NCBI GenBank assembly: GCA_036501625.1
Contig: DASXZY010000061.1
Span: 41,690 to 105,689 of the forward strand
Length of the DNA stretch: 64,000 nt
DNA from: Palsa-1400 sp036501625
GTDB taxonomy: Bacteria; Verrucomicrobiota; Verrucomicrobiia; Limisphaerales; Palsa-1400
Direction: 5' to 3'
Shown here in pieces: positions 1 through 8,175 of this stretch. Every line of letters begins with the position of its first letter. The first letter of the stretch is position 1. The notes beneath the pieces were generated by a model, which worked only from the letters and a program-made list of their open reading frames with translations, made no database searches and was not told the DNA's origin. The position numbers were made by a program, and so were the translations under genes.

Positions 1-1268
1 CCTTCCTTGGTGGGAATGCCCGACAGGGCGTTGCGAGTGTCAACAATACAATCAGACCATTTGGCCAGGGCCGCGTAATCGACGCTGGCATGTTTGGTGG
101 CGATGAGCGCCAAATCAAATCCCTGGATGGTCTTCTGGTCCCAGGAAACGGAACGGATGCCAGCCCACTGCGGATGCTCGCGGGTCGGCTTGATGACCGG
201 AACGTAAGGATCGTAGTAGGAAACCTCCGCCTGGCGTTCCTTGAGCAAGGTCATCAAAACGTAGCTGGGCGATTCGCGGTCATCATCCACGTCCGCTTTA
301 TAGGCCAGGCCAACGACCAGGATTTTGGCGCCATTGACCGATTTGCGCCGCTGATTCAGGGCCGTCACGACTTGCTGGATGACGTACTCCGGCATGGCCG
401 AGTTGATCTCACCGGCCAGTTCGATGAAGCGTGTATTTTGCACGTATTCGCGCGCCTTCCAAGTAAGATAAAATGGATCAATCGGGATGCAATGGCCGCC
501 CAAGCCGGGGCCGGGATAAAACGGCATAAAGCCGAACGGCTTGGTCTTGGCCGCGTTGATTACTTCCCAGATGTCGATGCCCATGGCCGTGTAAACGACC
601 TTTAATTCGTTAACAAGCGCGATATTGACGCTGCGGAAGATGTTTTCCGTGAGCTTGGTGGCTTCGGCCACGCGGCAGGAGGAAACTGGCACGAGGGTCT
701 TGATGGCGCGGCCGTAAACGGCCTTGGCCTTTTCCAGGCAGGCGGGGGTGAGGCCGCCGATGACTTTGGGAATGGAAGCCACTTTGCTATCGGGATTGCC
801 CGGGTCTTCGCGCTCCGGCGAAAACGCCAGGTGGAAATCCTTGCCCGCCTTGAGGCAGGAGCCAGCCTCCAGCACACGGAGCAGGTCTTCATCGGTGGTG
901 CCGGGATATGTGGTGGACTCCAGCACGACCAGCAGTCCGCGCTGGATGTGGGGGGCGATGCTCTTGCCGGTTTCGAGGATGTAGGAAATGTCCGGCTCGC
1001 GGTTTTTGTTCAGCGGCGTGGGAACGCAGATGATTACGGCCTCGACTTCCTTGATTCGGCTGAAATTGGTGGAGGCGGTGAACCGGCCCGACTTGACGGC
1101 CTCGGCGATGGCCTTGGATTCAATATGTTTGATATAACTCTGGCCAGCCATGAGCGCCTGGATCTTGGCGTCGTCAATGTCGAGGCCCAAAACCTGAGTG
1201 TCAGAGCGGGCGAATTGAAGCGACAGGGGAAGCCCGACGTAACCAAGACCAACAATGGCAATTTTCAT
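1..1268 (-). CDS. wbpA: UDP-N-acetyl-D-glucosamine 6-dehydrogenase (WbpA-like), 3' end off window
   Basis: Predicted to oxidise UDP-HexNAc to its uronic acid with two NAD+, in the cytoplasm. The start is the ATG at 1266-1268 (MKIAIVGLGYVG), and about 422 codons are visible before the window edge, so only a few residues are missing compared with the usual 430-440. The Rossmann glycine motif is at residues 7-12. CVPTPLN, SPEREDPGN and GGHCIPIDPFYL (catalytic Cys near residue 260) are as in WbpA-type enzymes. It is the last visible gene of the EPS cluster and differs in subfamily from the AlgD-like enzyme at 31981-33291. WbpA-like proteins begin the WbpA/B/E/D route to UDP-2,3-diacetamido-glucuronate, whose other steps are encoded at 34316-41619. 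A WbpO-like role on UDP-GalNAc, supplied by the nearby WbpP, cannot be excluded. Confidence 0.85.
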   Translation of the reverse strand, partial: MKIAIVGLGYVGLPLSLQFARSDTQVLGLDIDDAKIQALMAGQSYIKHIESKAIAEAVKSGRFTASTNFSRIKEVEAVIICVPTPLNKNREPDISYILETGKSIAPHIQRGLLVVLESTTYPGTTDEDLLRVLEAGSCLKAGKDFHLAFSPEREDPGNPDSKVASIPKVIGGLTPACLEKAKAVYGRAIKTLVPVSSCRVAEATKLTENIFRSVNIALVNELKVVYTAMGIDIWEVINAAKTKPFGFMPFYPGPGLGGHCIPIDPFYLTWKAREYVQNTRFIELAGEINSAMPEYVIQQVVTALNQRRKSVNGAKILVVGLAYKADVDDDRESPSYVLMTLLKERQAEVSYYDPYVPVIKPTREHPQWAGIRSVSWDQKTIQGFDLALIATKHASVDYAALAKWSDCIVDTRNALSGIPTKE

Positions 1269-1357
1269 ATTTTCAGAAACGGAATTTTTCGCGTGGATCT
1301 AAAGCGGATAGACGGCTCCTGGCCCGCCCGCCCGCGGCTCAAATTTTTTGCTTGTCC

Positions 1358-2743
1358 TCAATATTTGTATTCCAATTCGACGCCGCCCTGGACGCCAGAG
1401 AAGTTAAGGCCCCGCTGGGCGGCGGAGGTGACGCTGGAGCTGGAAGACCTGTTGTCCACGAACAGGCAAAAGAGCGAGGCTTTCAGCCGGGTGCCGAACA
1501 TGGTGTATAAACGAACATTGAGCGATTCCCGGGTGTCGGTGCGAGTGGTGGCCAGGGCCGAAGTCTCAACCTCGAGAGGAGCGGGCGCCTTCTGCGCTTG
1601 GATGGATGTAAACGGCTCTGAGGTATAGGAACCTTCGATCTCCAATTGCACATTGCCGACGATATGCTGGCGAACGCCGGCGGTGACGGCCGTGATGACG
1701 TTGACATCTCCGGTGTATATGGATGGCACGACTGTCCGGCTGCCGGACACGGAGAGCAGGGTGCCGTTGCGGACTTGATAAAGAGCCACAGCCTGGAAGA
1801 TCGGATTCACAAACGAGGGAGCGGAGGGATTGATGAATTGCCTGTCTTCACCACCTCCCATCAGTGTCAAAGCCAATTTGGGGCCTGGCCGGAAAACCAC
1901 GCGGCCCAAAACTTGTTCAAATGGCATGTCCGAGCTGAACGATAATTCGTCATAGCCGCCGCCCAGGCCGAGCGCGCCGCTTAATTGCGGCTGGAACTGG
2001 TAACTGAACCAGTCCACCGTTTTCCATTCGTAGAGACTGGAAGCAAGCCCCGCGGTGTCCAAAAATCGAAAGTTCTGGTCCACGTTAAACTCCAGGGACG
2101 ATTTGGCGTTTATCTGCCAGACTGCTCCAAGGGCCGTAATATAGGCGTCCTGCTCTGGTTGAGTGCCTGTTTCCTCCAGCGGTTGCGTGACCTCAAGATA
2201 ACGCTGCGAGAGGCTCAAGACCCAGTTGCCGTTGGTTGTGTTTCCGTTGAGAAAAACGTCCTCGTCTGTTTTGTTGTGGAACACGGGATTGGAATAGAAA
2301 AAGAGGGTTGGCGTGTAATCCAAAGTCCAAACGCTGCCCAATCTCAGAAACATGCCCGGGGCGAATTCGTTCACGAGAGTGGTCGAGTTGGTGCCGCGCT
2401 GCGCCGGCAAGGCATCACCATACGAAATCTCGTAAAGAGCGTGCGGATAAAACTGGAGCGGCCCCCATTGCGCCAACGGGGGCCCGGTTGGACTGTAGGG
2501 CGCCCTTCCGCCAGCCTGCCTGGAAAGCGTGGTGCCCATATACTCTGTACCAAACCGGCCTTGCAGGCGGCCGAACTCAGCCTCGAAATCGTTGGATTGC
2601 ATGAGAAAGCTGTTGGTCAGCGGATTTCCAAAAACAGCCGCCTCAGACTGGGCCTCGGCCTGGCCCTGAGCCATCACCCCCGCCTGGCACAGCCACACGA
2701 CCGCCAGAATAAGCCAAAAGGATGTGTTGGTTGTATTTTTCAT
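1358..2743 (-). CDS. Outer-membrane beta-barrel protein of the EPS cluster
   Basis: The start was placed at the ATG at 2743 (MKNTTNTSF), giving 461 aa. It is followed by a good signal peptide (WLILAVVWLCQAGVMAQ), whereas the longer frame to 2992 has an un-signal-like N-terminus. The body consists of alternating polar and aromatic stretches typical of transmembrane beta strands, and the chain ends in an aromatic residue (ELEYKY), the usual signal for barrel assembly. Barrel proteins of this kind are common in exopolysaccharide loci, where they may help export or anchor the polymer. No specific family can be named from sequence alone. It follows the YdcF-like gene by about 70 bp and is probably cotranscribed with the cluster. 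Confidence 0.65.
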   Translation of the reverse strand: MKNTTNTSFWLILAVVWLCQAGVMAQGQAEAQSEAAVFGNPLTNSFLMQSNDFEAEFGRLQGRFGTEYMGTTLSRQAGGRAPYSPTGPPLAQWGPLQFYPHALYEISYGDALPAQRGTNSTTLVNEFAPGMFLRLGSVWTLDYTPTLFFYSNPVFHNKTDEDVFLNGNTTNGNWVLSLSQRYLEVTQPLEETGTQPEQDAYITALGAVWQINAKSSLEFNVDQNFRFLDTAGLASSLYEWKTVDWFSYQFQPQLSGALGLGGGYDELSFSSDMPFEQVLGRVVFRPGPKLALTLMGGGEDRQFINPSAPSFVNPIFQAVALYQVRNGTLLSVSGSRTVVPSIYTGDVNVITAVTAGVRQHIVGNVQLEIEGSYTSEPFTSIQAQKAPAPLEVETSALATTRTDTRESLNVRLYTMFGTRLKASLFCLFVDNRSSSSSVTSAAQRGLNFSGVQGGVELEYKY

Positions 2744-2813
2744 TTGTTTGTCAAACAATAAGAGAAGAATCGAGGCGCAATAGCAAGCCGCATCCAGCCT
2801 GGCCTCCATCATC

Positions 2814-3551
2814 TCACGGGCTAAGGTCCGCCTCCGAAGGCCGAAACAGCAGACGCGCATACCCGTAGGCAATGGTCTCATCCAAGACTTCCCGCACGCC
2901 TTCGCTGGAAACCCACCAACGCGCCGGGTCGTATTGCACATCCTCCAACGGGACGATGCCGATTTTGACGCCATCTCCAAACGCTTTCTCATAGAGCAGG
3001 CGCGAGCGCCGCGCGTGGCAGCCCATCGTGGCTACGTCCAGGCCCTTCACTGAAAGGCCGTGCTGGCTAAGCCATCGTTTGACTGACAAGGCTGTATGGA
3101 ATGTCCGGTCTTTTCTCACGCTGCTGGAATAGACCGCGTCAATCCGATCCTTGGGCGCGCCGTTCCTGACCAACAGGCGCACGATATAATCGGCAGAAGT
3201 TGGATTGAGCGCTTCCTGGTCGTATGTGTCATAAATGGCGCGGGTTACCAGAATGCGCTTGTAGCCTCCAGTCCGAAACTTCTCCGCGGCCTCCTTCATC
3301 GCATAAGGAGGCGACCAGCCTTCGACGACGAGAATTTCAGCCGGGACCGGTTCCGATACGGCCAGGAACGGCTGGAGGTGTTGCTTGAGCATCCATATGC
3401 AGCCGATAACGGCCAGCACGAGCAGAATCTTGGCCGGCAGAGAAAGCGACCATCGCTGGCGCCGAACCAGCAGGCCCCCCAGCATCTGTTCCTCAGCCGG
3501 CTCGCTCGCGGATGGCTCCTTCGCGCCTGTTTTAGATTCAGTGGCTGGCAC
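2814..3551 (-). CDS. YdcF/ElyC-like DUF218 membrane protein
   Basis: A 245-aa protein with a cytoplasmic N-terminus, one membrane segment at about residues 39-58 (LPAKILLVLAVIGCIWMLK), and a DUF218-type domain beginning at AEILVVEGW and continuing through the GGYKRILVT and CHARRSRLLYEKAF segments. DUF218 proteins include SanA, ElyC and YdcF, which act in envelope-polymer metabolism, though their chemistry is poorly defined. The start overlaps the end of cysNC by 14 bp, so translation is probably coupled. A role in handling the lipid-linked polymer is inferred from context only. Confidence 0.7.
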   Translation of the reverse strand: MPATESKTGAKEPSASEPAEEQMLGGLLVRRQRWSLSLPAKILLVLAVIGCIWMLKQHLQPFLAVSEPVPAEILVVEGWSPPYAMKEAAEKFRTGGYKRILVTRAIYDTYDQEALNPTSADYIVRLLVRNGAPKDRIDAVYSSSVRKDRTFHTALSVKRWLSQHGLSVKGLDVATMGCHARRSRLLYEKAFGDGVKIGIVPLEDVQYDPARWWVSSEGVREVLDETIAYGYARLLFRPSEADLSP

Positions 3552-5475
3552 TCGTCTCGGTGGCGGCTTCTTTTATGTCATTGTCCTGGTTCAGATACTC
3601 AATTACGCGTGTCACCGATTCCGCCACAGTCAATTGATCCGTCGGCAATTCCATCTCAGGATGGCTGGGCGGTTCGTAGGGCGCGGAAATGCCGGTGAAG
3701 TCCTTGATTTGATTGGCGCGCGCCTTGGCGTAGAGGCCTTTGGGATCGCGAGACTCACACACTTCCAGGGGCGCGTTGACATAGACTTCCACGAACTTTC
3801 CAGGTTCCATGATCTGCCGCACCATTTCCCGATCGGACCGGTAAGGCGAAATGAACGCGGTAATGCAGATAATGCCGGCTTCAGCAAAGAGCTTTGCTGT
3901 TTCGCCGACGCGGCGGATGTTCTCCTTGCGGTCTTTGGGCGAAAAACCCAAATCGGAGCCAAGCCCGTGGCGCATATTATCACCGTCAAGCACATAGACA
4001 TGCTGGCCGAGATTGAACAATTCGCGTTCGAGATCGGTGGCGATGGTCGATTTGCCGGAGGCCGACAGGCCGGTCAGCCACACGACGCGGCCGCGATGAC
4101 CGTTGCGCACGGTGCGCTGCTCGGCGGTGACTTTGCCCTGGCTCCAGAAGATATTATGGCTCTTTTGCAGGCTGTCCGCGGTGCGCCGGGGATAATTATC
4201 CGCCGCCACAATGCCGCCGCCAGACACTTCAAACCCATCGACAATCACGAAACGCCCGGTTGGAATAATTTCCGCATGAACGTCGAAAGCGACGGGGCGC
4301 TTGGTGCGCAAATGCAACTCAGCGACTTCGTTGCGGCCGACGAATGATTCGTCGCGCGCGATGGTTTCCAGCGTGGATGAATCGATCACGCGTTCGATGG
4401 AATCGATTTCGCATTCCACTTCCTGGGTGGCCAGTTTGAGCTTGTAGCTCTGGCCCTTGCGGAACGGGGCGCGCCCCAGCCAGAACAAGCGGACCTTGAA
4501 CCGGCTCAATTCGTAGGGCGGGGCCGTCTCGAGGGCCGCGACCGCGCCGCGCTCGACGAAGATTTGCTCGGAGAGCGTGAAGCCGATGGATTCGCCCGCC
4601 TCGGCGCGGTCCGTTTCGGGAGCGCTCCAGCGTTCAATCGTCTTGACGGTGCTGACCTTGTTGGTCGGGGCGAAGACCAGGCGGTCGCCGACTTTGAGGA
4701 CACCCGATTCAATCCGGCCGGCCAGGATGCGCCGGTGGTCGAAGCGGTAAATGTCCTGGATGGGCACGCGCAACGGCTGATTGTTGACTGACTCAGCCAA
4801 ACTAAAATCATCGAGCGTTTCCAGGACCGTCGGCCCCTGCCACCACGGCATCTTCGCGCTGCGAGAGGCGATGTTGTCGCCAAATTTGGCCGCGATGGGA
4901 ACGAAGCTTTTTGGCTCCACGCCGACCGTTTTAAGAAACGCGCGGTATTCGGCTTCGATCTGGTCGTAGCGCGCCTGGGAGTATCCCTGCAAATCCATTT
5001 TATTGACAAGGACGACGATCTGGCGGATGCCCAGCAGGTTCAAAAGGTAGCCGTGCCGGCGCGATTGCTCCTGCACGCCTTCATTGGCGTCGATCAGCAG
5101 CAGGGCCGCCTCGGCGTTGGCCGCGCCTGTGATCATGTTCTTGAGGAATTCCTTGTGGCCGGGGGCGTCAATAATAACGTATTGGCGCTTCTTGGTGTGG
5201 AACCAGATTTGAGCGGTGTCGATGGTGATGTTCTGGTCGCGCTCAGATTGGAGGGCGTCCATCAAGTTAGCCCATTCAAACGGGACGCCGCGGCGGTCCG
5301 CGATGGCCTGCAATTGCTCGAGTTTGCCATCGGGGAGGGAGCCAGTATCGTGAAAAAGACGCCCGACGAAAGTCGATTTGCCATGATCGACATGGCCGAC
5401 GATGACGATTTTGAGTTGCTCGGTGGGAGCTGAGGAAATATTTTGCATTTTAATGGTAGGATGAGTCTGGTTCAC
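3538..5475 (-). CDS. cysNC: Bifunctional sulfate adenylyltransferase large subunit / adenylylsulfate kinase (CysNC)
   Basis: Makes APS together with CysD, then phosphorylates it to PAPS. The 645-aa chain starts with an EF-Tu-like GTPase (GHVDHGKST at about residues 27-35, DAPGH, NKMD). Elongation-factor-type beta domains follow, then a C-terminal APS kinase domain with its own P-loop (GLSASGKST). This fused layout is the known CysNC form. The ATG at 5475 overlaps the cysD stop as ATGA, which supports this start, although an internal Met at residue 10 is possible. Its place in an EPS operon with two sulfotransferases (14583-16525) suggests it supplies PAPS for polymer sulfation rather than only for cysteine synthesis. 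No PAPS reductase or sulfite reductase gene lies in the window. Confidence 0.95.
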   Translation of the reverse strand: MNQTHPTIKMQNISSAPTEQLKIVIVGHVDHGKSTFVGRLFHDTGSLPDGKLEQLQAIADRRGVPFEWANLMDALQSERDQNITIDTAQIWFHTKKRQYVIIDAPGHKEFLKNMITGAANAEAALLLIDANEGVQEQSRRHGYLLNLLGIRQIVVLVNKMDLQGYSQARYDQIEAEYRAFLKTVGVEPKSFVPIAAKFGDNIASRSAKMPWWQGPTVLETLDDFSLAESVNNQPLRVPIQDIYRFDHRRILAGRIESGVLKVGDRLVFAPTNKVSTVKTIERWSAPETDRAEAGESIGFTLSEQIFVERGAVAALETAPPYELSRFKVRLFWLGRAPFRKGQSYKLKLATQEVECEIDSIERVIDSSTLETIARDESFVGRNEVAELHLRTKRPVAFDVHAEIIPTGRFVIVDGFEVSGGGIVAADNYPRRTADSLQKSHNIFWSQGKVTAEQRTVRNGHRGRVVWLTGLSASGKSTIATDLERELFNLGQHVYVLDGDNMRHGLGSDLGFSPKDRKENIRRVGETAKLFAEAGIICITAFISPYRSDREMVRQIMEPGKFVEVYVNAPLEVCESRDPKGLYAKARANQIKDFTGISAPYEPPSHPEMELPTDQLTVAESVTRVIEYLNQDNDIKEAATETSASH

Positions 5476-6284
5476 ATGTAGCCGTCGCGCCGCAATTTCT
5501 CGAAAGCGTCCTCGCTCTCCTTGTCCTGGGCGCGGCCGGAACGCTCGGCGGTGCGCGTCACGCGCAGTTCTTCGATGATTTCCCGCACGGTGCTGGCATT
5601 GGATTTAATGGGGAATGTGCAGGGGGCACAACCCAGGCTGCGATAACGCTCGCCCTTCTCATTGGCGAAATAAAGAGGGATGATGGGGATGTTCTCGCGC
5701 TCGATGTATTCCCAGATATTCAATTCCGTCCAGTGCAGAAGCGGATGAATGCGGATGTGGGTGCCCTTTTCGTAGTCCGTTTTAAACTGGTCCCACAATT
5801 CCGGCGGCTGGTCCTCGACGTTCCATTCCATGTTCTTGTCGCGCGGGCTGAAATAGCGCTCCTTGGCGCGGGTCGGCTCTTCATCGCGCCGCACGCCGAC
5901 GATGACGCCGGTGTAATGGTGCTTGTCCAGGACCGCTTTGAGGGCGTCCTTTTTAAGGGTGCCGCAGCATTCGACGCGGGTGGAGCGGCCGTTGGGATAG
6001 GTCACACCGCTCTTGAGCACGGCTTCGTTGCCGCCGACGACCAATTGCAACTTCCATTTGGCCACCAGCGCATCGCGGTATTCGATCATGCTGGCGATTT
6101 TGTAGGTCGTATCGACATGCACGAGCGGAAAGGGAACGTGGCCGAGAAAGGCCTTGCGCGCCAGCCAGAGCAGGACGGTTGAATCTTTGCCGATGCTCCA
6201 GAGCATGGCCATGTTTTCAAACTTGTTGAAGGCCTCTCGCATTATGTAAATGCTCTGATTTTCCAACTTTGATAGATAATCCAT
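5472..6284 (-). CDS. cysD: Sulfate adenylyltransferase subunit 2 (CysD)
   Basis: This is the ATP-pyrophosphatase-type subunit that adenylates sulfate, with CysN GTPase coupling. At 270 aa it is slightly shorter than the 300-aa E. coli protein. The PP-loop appears as SIGKDSTVLLWLA near residues 31-43, and the family segments HVDTTYKI, GVRRDEEPTRAKER and LGCAPCTFPI are present. The start ATG at 6284 is preceded by an AAGAAAG stretch that can act as ribosome binding site. It overlaps cysNC by 4 bp (ATGA), so the two subunits are translationally coupled. Confidence 0.95.
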   Translation of the reverse strand: MDYLSKLENQSIYIMREAFNKFENMAMLWSIGKDSTVLLWLARKAFLGHVPFPLVHVDTTYKIASMIEYRDALVAKWKLQLVVGGNEAVLKSGVTYPNGRSTRVECCGTLKKDALKAVLDKHHYTGVIVGVRRDEEPTRAKERYFSPRDKNMEWNVEDQPPELWDQFKTDYEKGTHIRIHPLLHWTELNIWEYIERENIPIIPLYFANEKGERYRSLGCAPCTFPIKSNASTVREIIEELRVTRTAERSGRAQDKESEDAFEKLRRDGYM

Positions 6285-6323
6285 ATTTTCTTTCTTTTAA
6301 CTATAGCTGATTCCGCCGCGATT

Positions 6324-7127
6324 TCAGGCGGCGCCCTCCCGCAGAAGCGCTGGCCAATCCAACCGCGCGTCGCCGGTAGTGATAATGGCCGGATTTCTCA
6401 GTTCAGGCTTGCCATAGGCCAGCGGGCGGCCATCCAGAGTATAAACGCCCCCGCCGGCACATTCCACCACGCATTGCGCGGCCGCGGTATCCCACTCCAT
6501 GGTCGGCAGGTCGCGCAAATATATATCGGCTTTGCCCTCGGCCACTAAACAGAATTTCAGCGAACTGCCCATGGACTTGAGCGTGGGCTGGTCAAGCCGG
6601 CTCAGCATGGTTTGCACGAGCGGACCCGCGTGATCCTTGCTGGCGACCACGCTGAGATTGCCTTCTGCGCGGCGGGTCGAGATGGGAACAGGCGGCTCGC
6701 CGCCGGACTGGCGCCAGGCGCCGGCGTTGCGAAGGCCGTAGTAGGACAAGTTCAGCGCAGGGGCATACACGACTCCCAGCACCGTGCGACCGCCTTCCAT
6801 CAGGGCGATGTTGACCGTGAATTCGTTGGTTGCCTTGATAAATTCTTTGGTGCCATCCAAAGGATCGATGAGCCAGTAGCGGGAATTGGCATCGCCCGGT
6901 CCCTTGTGAGATTCCTCGGATTCCTCCGATATCAGCGGGACGCCCGGCAGCAGAGGCAGCAGATGCTCCGCCAGGTAATTGTGCGAAGCCGCATCCGCCT
7001 CTGTCAGCGGCGAGGCGTCTTTTTTCAAGACGACGGAGGCGTTGCCGCCGTAGAATTTCATGATTCGCTGGCCGGCCTCGTGGGCGAGGCGGCAGCATTC
7101 GAGCAGAATTGTGTTTGATACTTCCAT
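6324..7127 (-). CDS. cysQ: 3'(2'),5'-bisphosphate nucleotidase (CysQ)
   Basis: A 267-aa member of the inositol-monophosphatase superfamily. It shows the metal-binding signatures WLIDPLDGTKEF (near residues 85-96) and EWDTAAAQCVVE near the C-terminus, plus the N-terminal SEESEES loop. CysQ removes the 3'-phosphate from PAP, the by-product left when sulfotransferases use PAPS. It lies 39 bp upstream of cysD in transcription order. Together with cysD, cysNC and the two sulfotransferase genes it completes a local PAPS production, use and clearance cycle. Confidence 0.9.
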   Translation of the reverse strand: MEVSNTILLECCRLAHEAGQRIMKFYGGNASVVLKKDASPLTEADAASHNYLAEHLLPLLPGVPLISEESEESHKGPGDANSRYWLIDPLDGTKEFIKATNEFTVNIALMEGGRTVLGVVYAPALNLSYYGLRNAGAWRQSGGEPPVPISTRRAEGNLSVVASKDHAGPLVQTMLSRLDQPTLKSMGSSLKFCLVAEGKADIYLRDLPTMEWDTAAAQCVVECAGGGVYTLDGRPLAYGKPELRNPAIITTGDARLDWPALLREGAA

Positions 7128-7135
7128 AAATTAGT

Positions 7136-8137
7136 TCACCTCGTGTTGGCCAGGTACCAGTCAAGCGCCTCGTCCAATCCCTGCTGGATGTCATACTTGG
7201 GTTTGTAGCCGAGCAGGCGGCAGGCTTTGCTGATGTCCGCATGAGAATGGCGAACGTCGCCCTCCCGGAAATCGCGGTAAACCGGCTTAAAATTCTTCAA
7301 GTGCGCGCAACGGGGCAGCAGCCGCTCGCGCAACATTTCAAAAAGCTGGTTCAAAGTCGTGCGCTCGCTGACGGCCACGTTATAAACCTGGCCGAGCGCG
7401 ACGGTTTTGGCGACCGTTCCCGCTTTCAGGTTGGCTTGGACGACATTGGCAATGTAGCAGAAATCGCGGCTCGTCTCTCCATCGCCGTTGATCTGCACCG
7501 GCTCCTCGCGGATCATCGCGGCGATCCACTTGGGAATTACCGCCGCGTAGGCGCCCTCCGGGTCCTGGCGCGGGCCGAAGACATTGAAATAACGAAGGCC
7601 GATGGTTTCCATTCCGTAACAACGCCCGAAGACGTCCGCGTAAATTTCGTTCATGGCCTTGGTGGCGGCGTAGGGAGAAAGCGGGCGGCCGATTTTGGTT
7701 TCGACCTTGGGCAGCCCTTCCTCGTCGCCATAAACGGCGCTGCTGGAGGCATAGACGAACCGCCGCGCTCCGGCTTCGCGCGCGGCTTCGAGCAGGTTGA
7801 TGAAACCAGTCACATTGCTGGCATGGGATTGAAGCGGTTCTTTCAACGAGCGGGGCACGGAACCTAATGCCGCCTGGTGCAGCACAATATCGGCGCCCTT
7901 GGCGGCGCGCCGGCAATCCTTCTCCACGCGAATGTCGCCTTGCACCATCTTGAAGCGCGACCATTGCCGTGCGGTGACTAATTTTTTGACCTGCGAAAGA
8001 TTGTGACGGTGGCCGGTCGCGAAATTATCCAGGCCGGTCACGTGCTGATCATCTTTCAGCAATGTTTCGAGCAGGTTGGAGCCGATGAATCCGGCCGCGC
8101 CGGTGACGAGCCATCTTTTTTGAATATTGTGCAGCAT
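7136..8137 (-). CDS. wbpP: UDP-N-acetylglucosamine 4-epimerase (WbpP/TviC-like SDR)
   Basis: An extended short-chain dehydrogenase with the NAD-binding motif TGAAGFIGSN, the DNFATGH segment, the catalytic Ser region (YASSSAVYGDE) and YxxxK (PYAATKAMNE). The start at 8137 (MLHNIQKRWLVTGAAG) gives 333 aa, close to the roughly 341 aa of WbpP. The segments HQAALGSVPRS, RYFNVFGPRQDP, DGETSRDFCYI and FREGDVRHS match my memory of WbpP-type epimerases, which interconvert UDP-GlcNAc and UDP-GalNAc. It probably supplies the HexNAc precursor that the WbpA-like dehydrogenase at 1-1268 may oxidise. Confidence 0.85.
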   Translation of the reverse strand: MLHNIQKRWLVTGAAGFIGSNLLETLLKDDQHVTGLDNFATGHRHNLSQVKKLVTARQWSRFKMVQGDIRVEKDCRRAAKGADIVLHQAALGSVPRSLKEPLQSHASNVTGFINLLEAAREAGARRFVYASSSAVYGDEEGLPKVETKIGRPLSPYAATKAMNEIYADVFGRCYGMETIGLRYFNVFGPRQDPEGAYAAVIPKWIAAMIREEPVQINGDGETSRDFCYIANVVQANLKAGTVAKTVALGQVYNVAVSERTTLNQLFEMLRERLLPRCAHLKNFKPVYRDFREGDVRHSHADISKACRLLGYKPKYDIQQGLDEALDWYLANTR

Positions 8138-8175
8138 GATGATTTTCGATGAGGTGGAGCAGCCGCGCGGTTGCT

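Noticed and set aside
3385..4347. Plus-strand frame opposite cysNC
   Set aside because: Lies wholly over conserved CysNC and YdcF-like coding sequence and lacks protein-like features.
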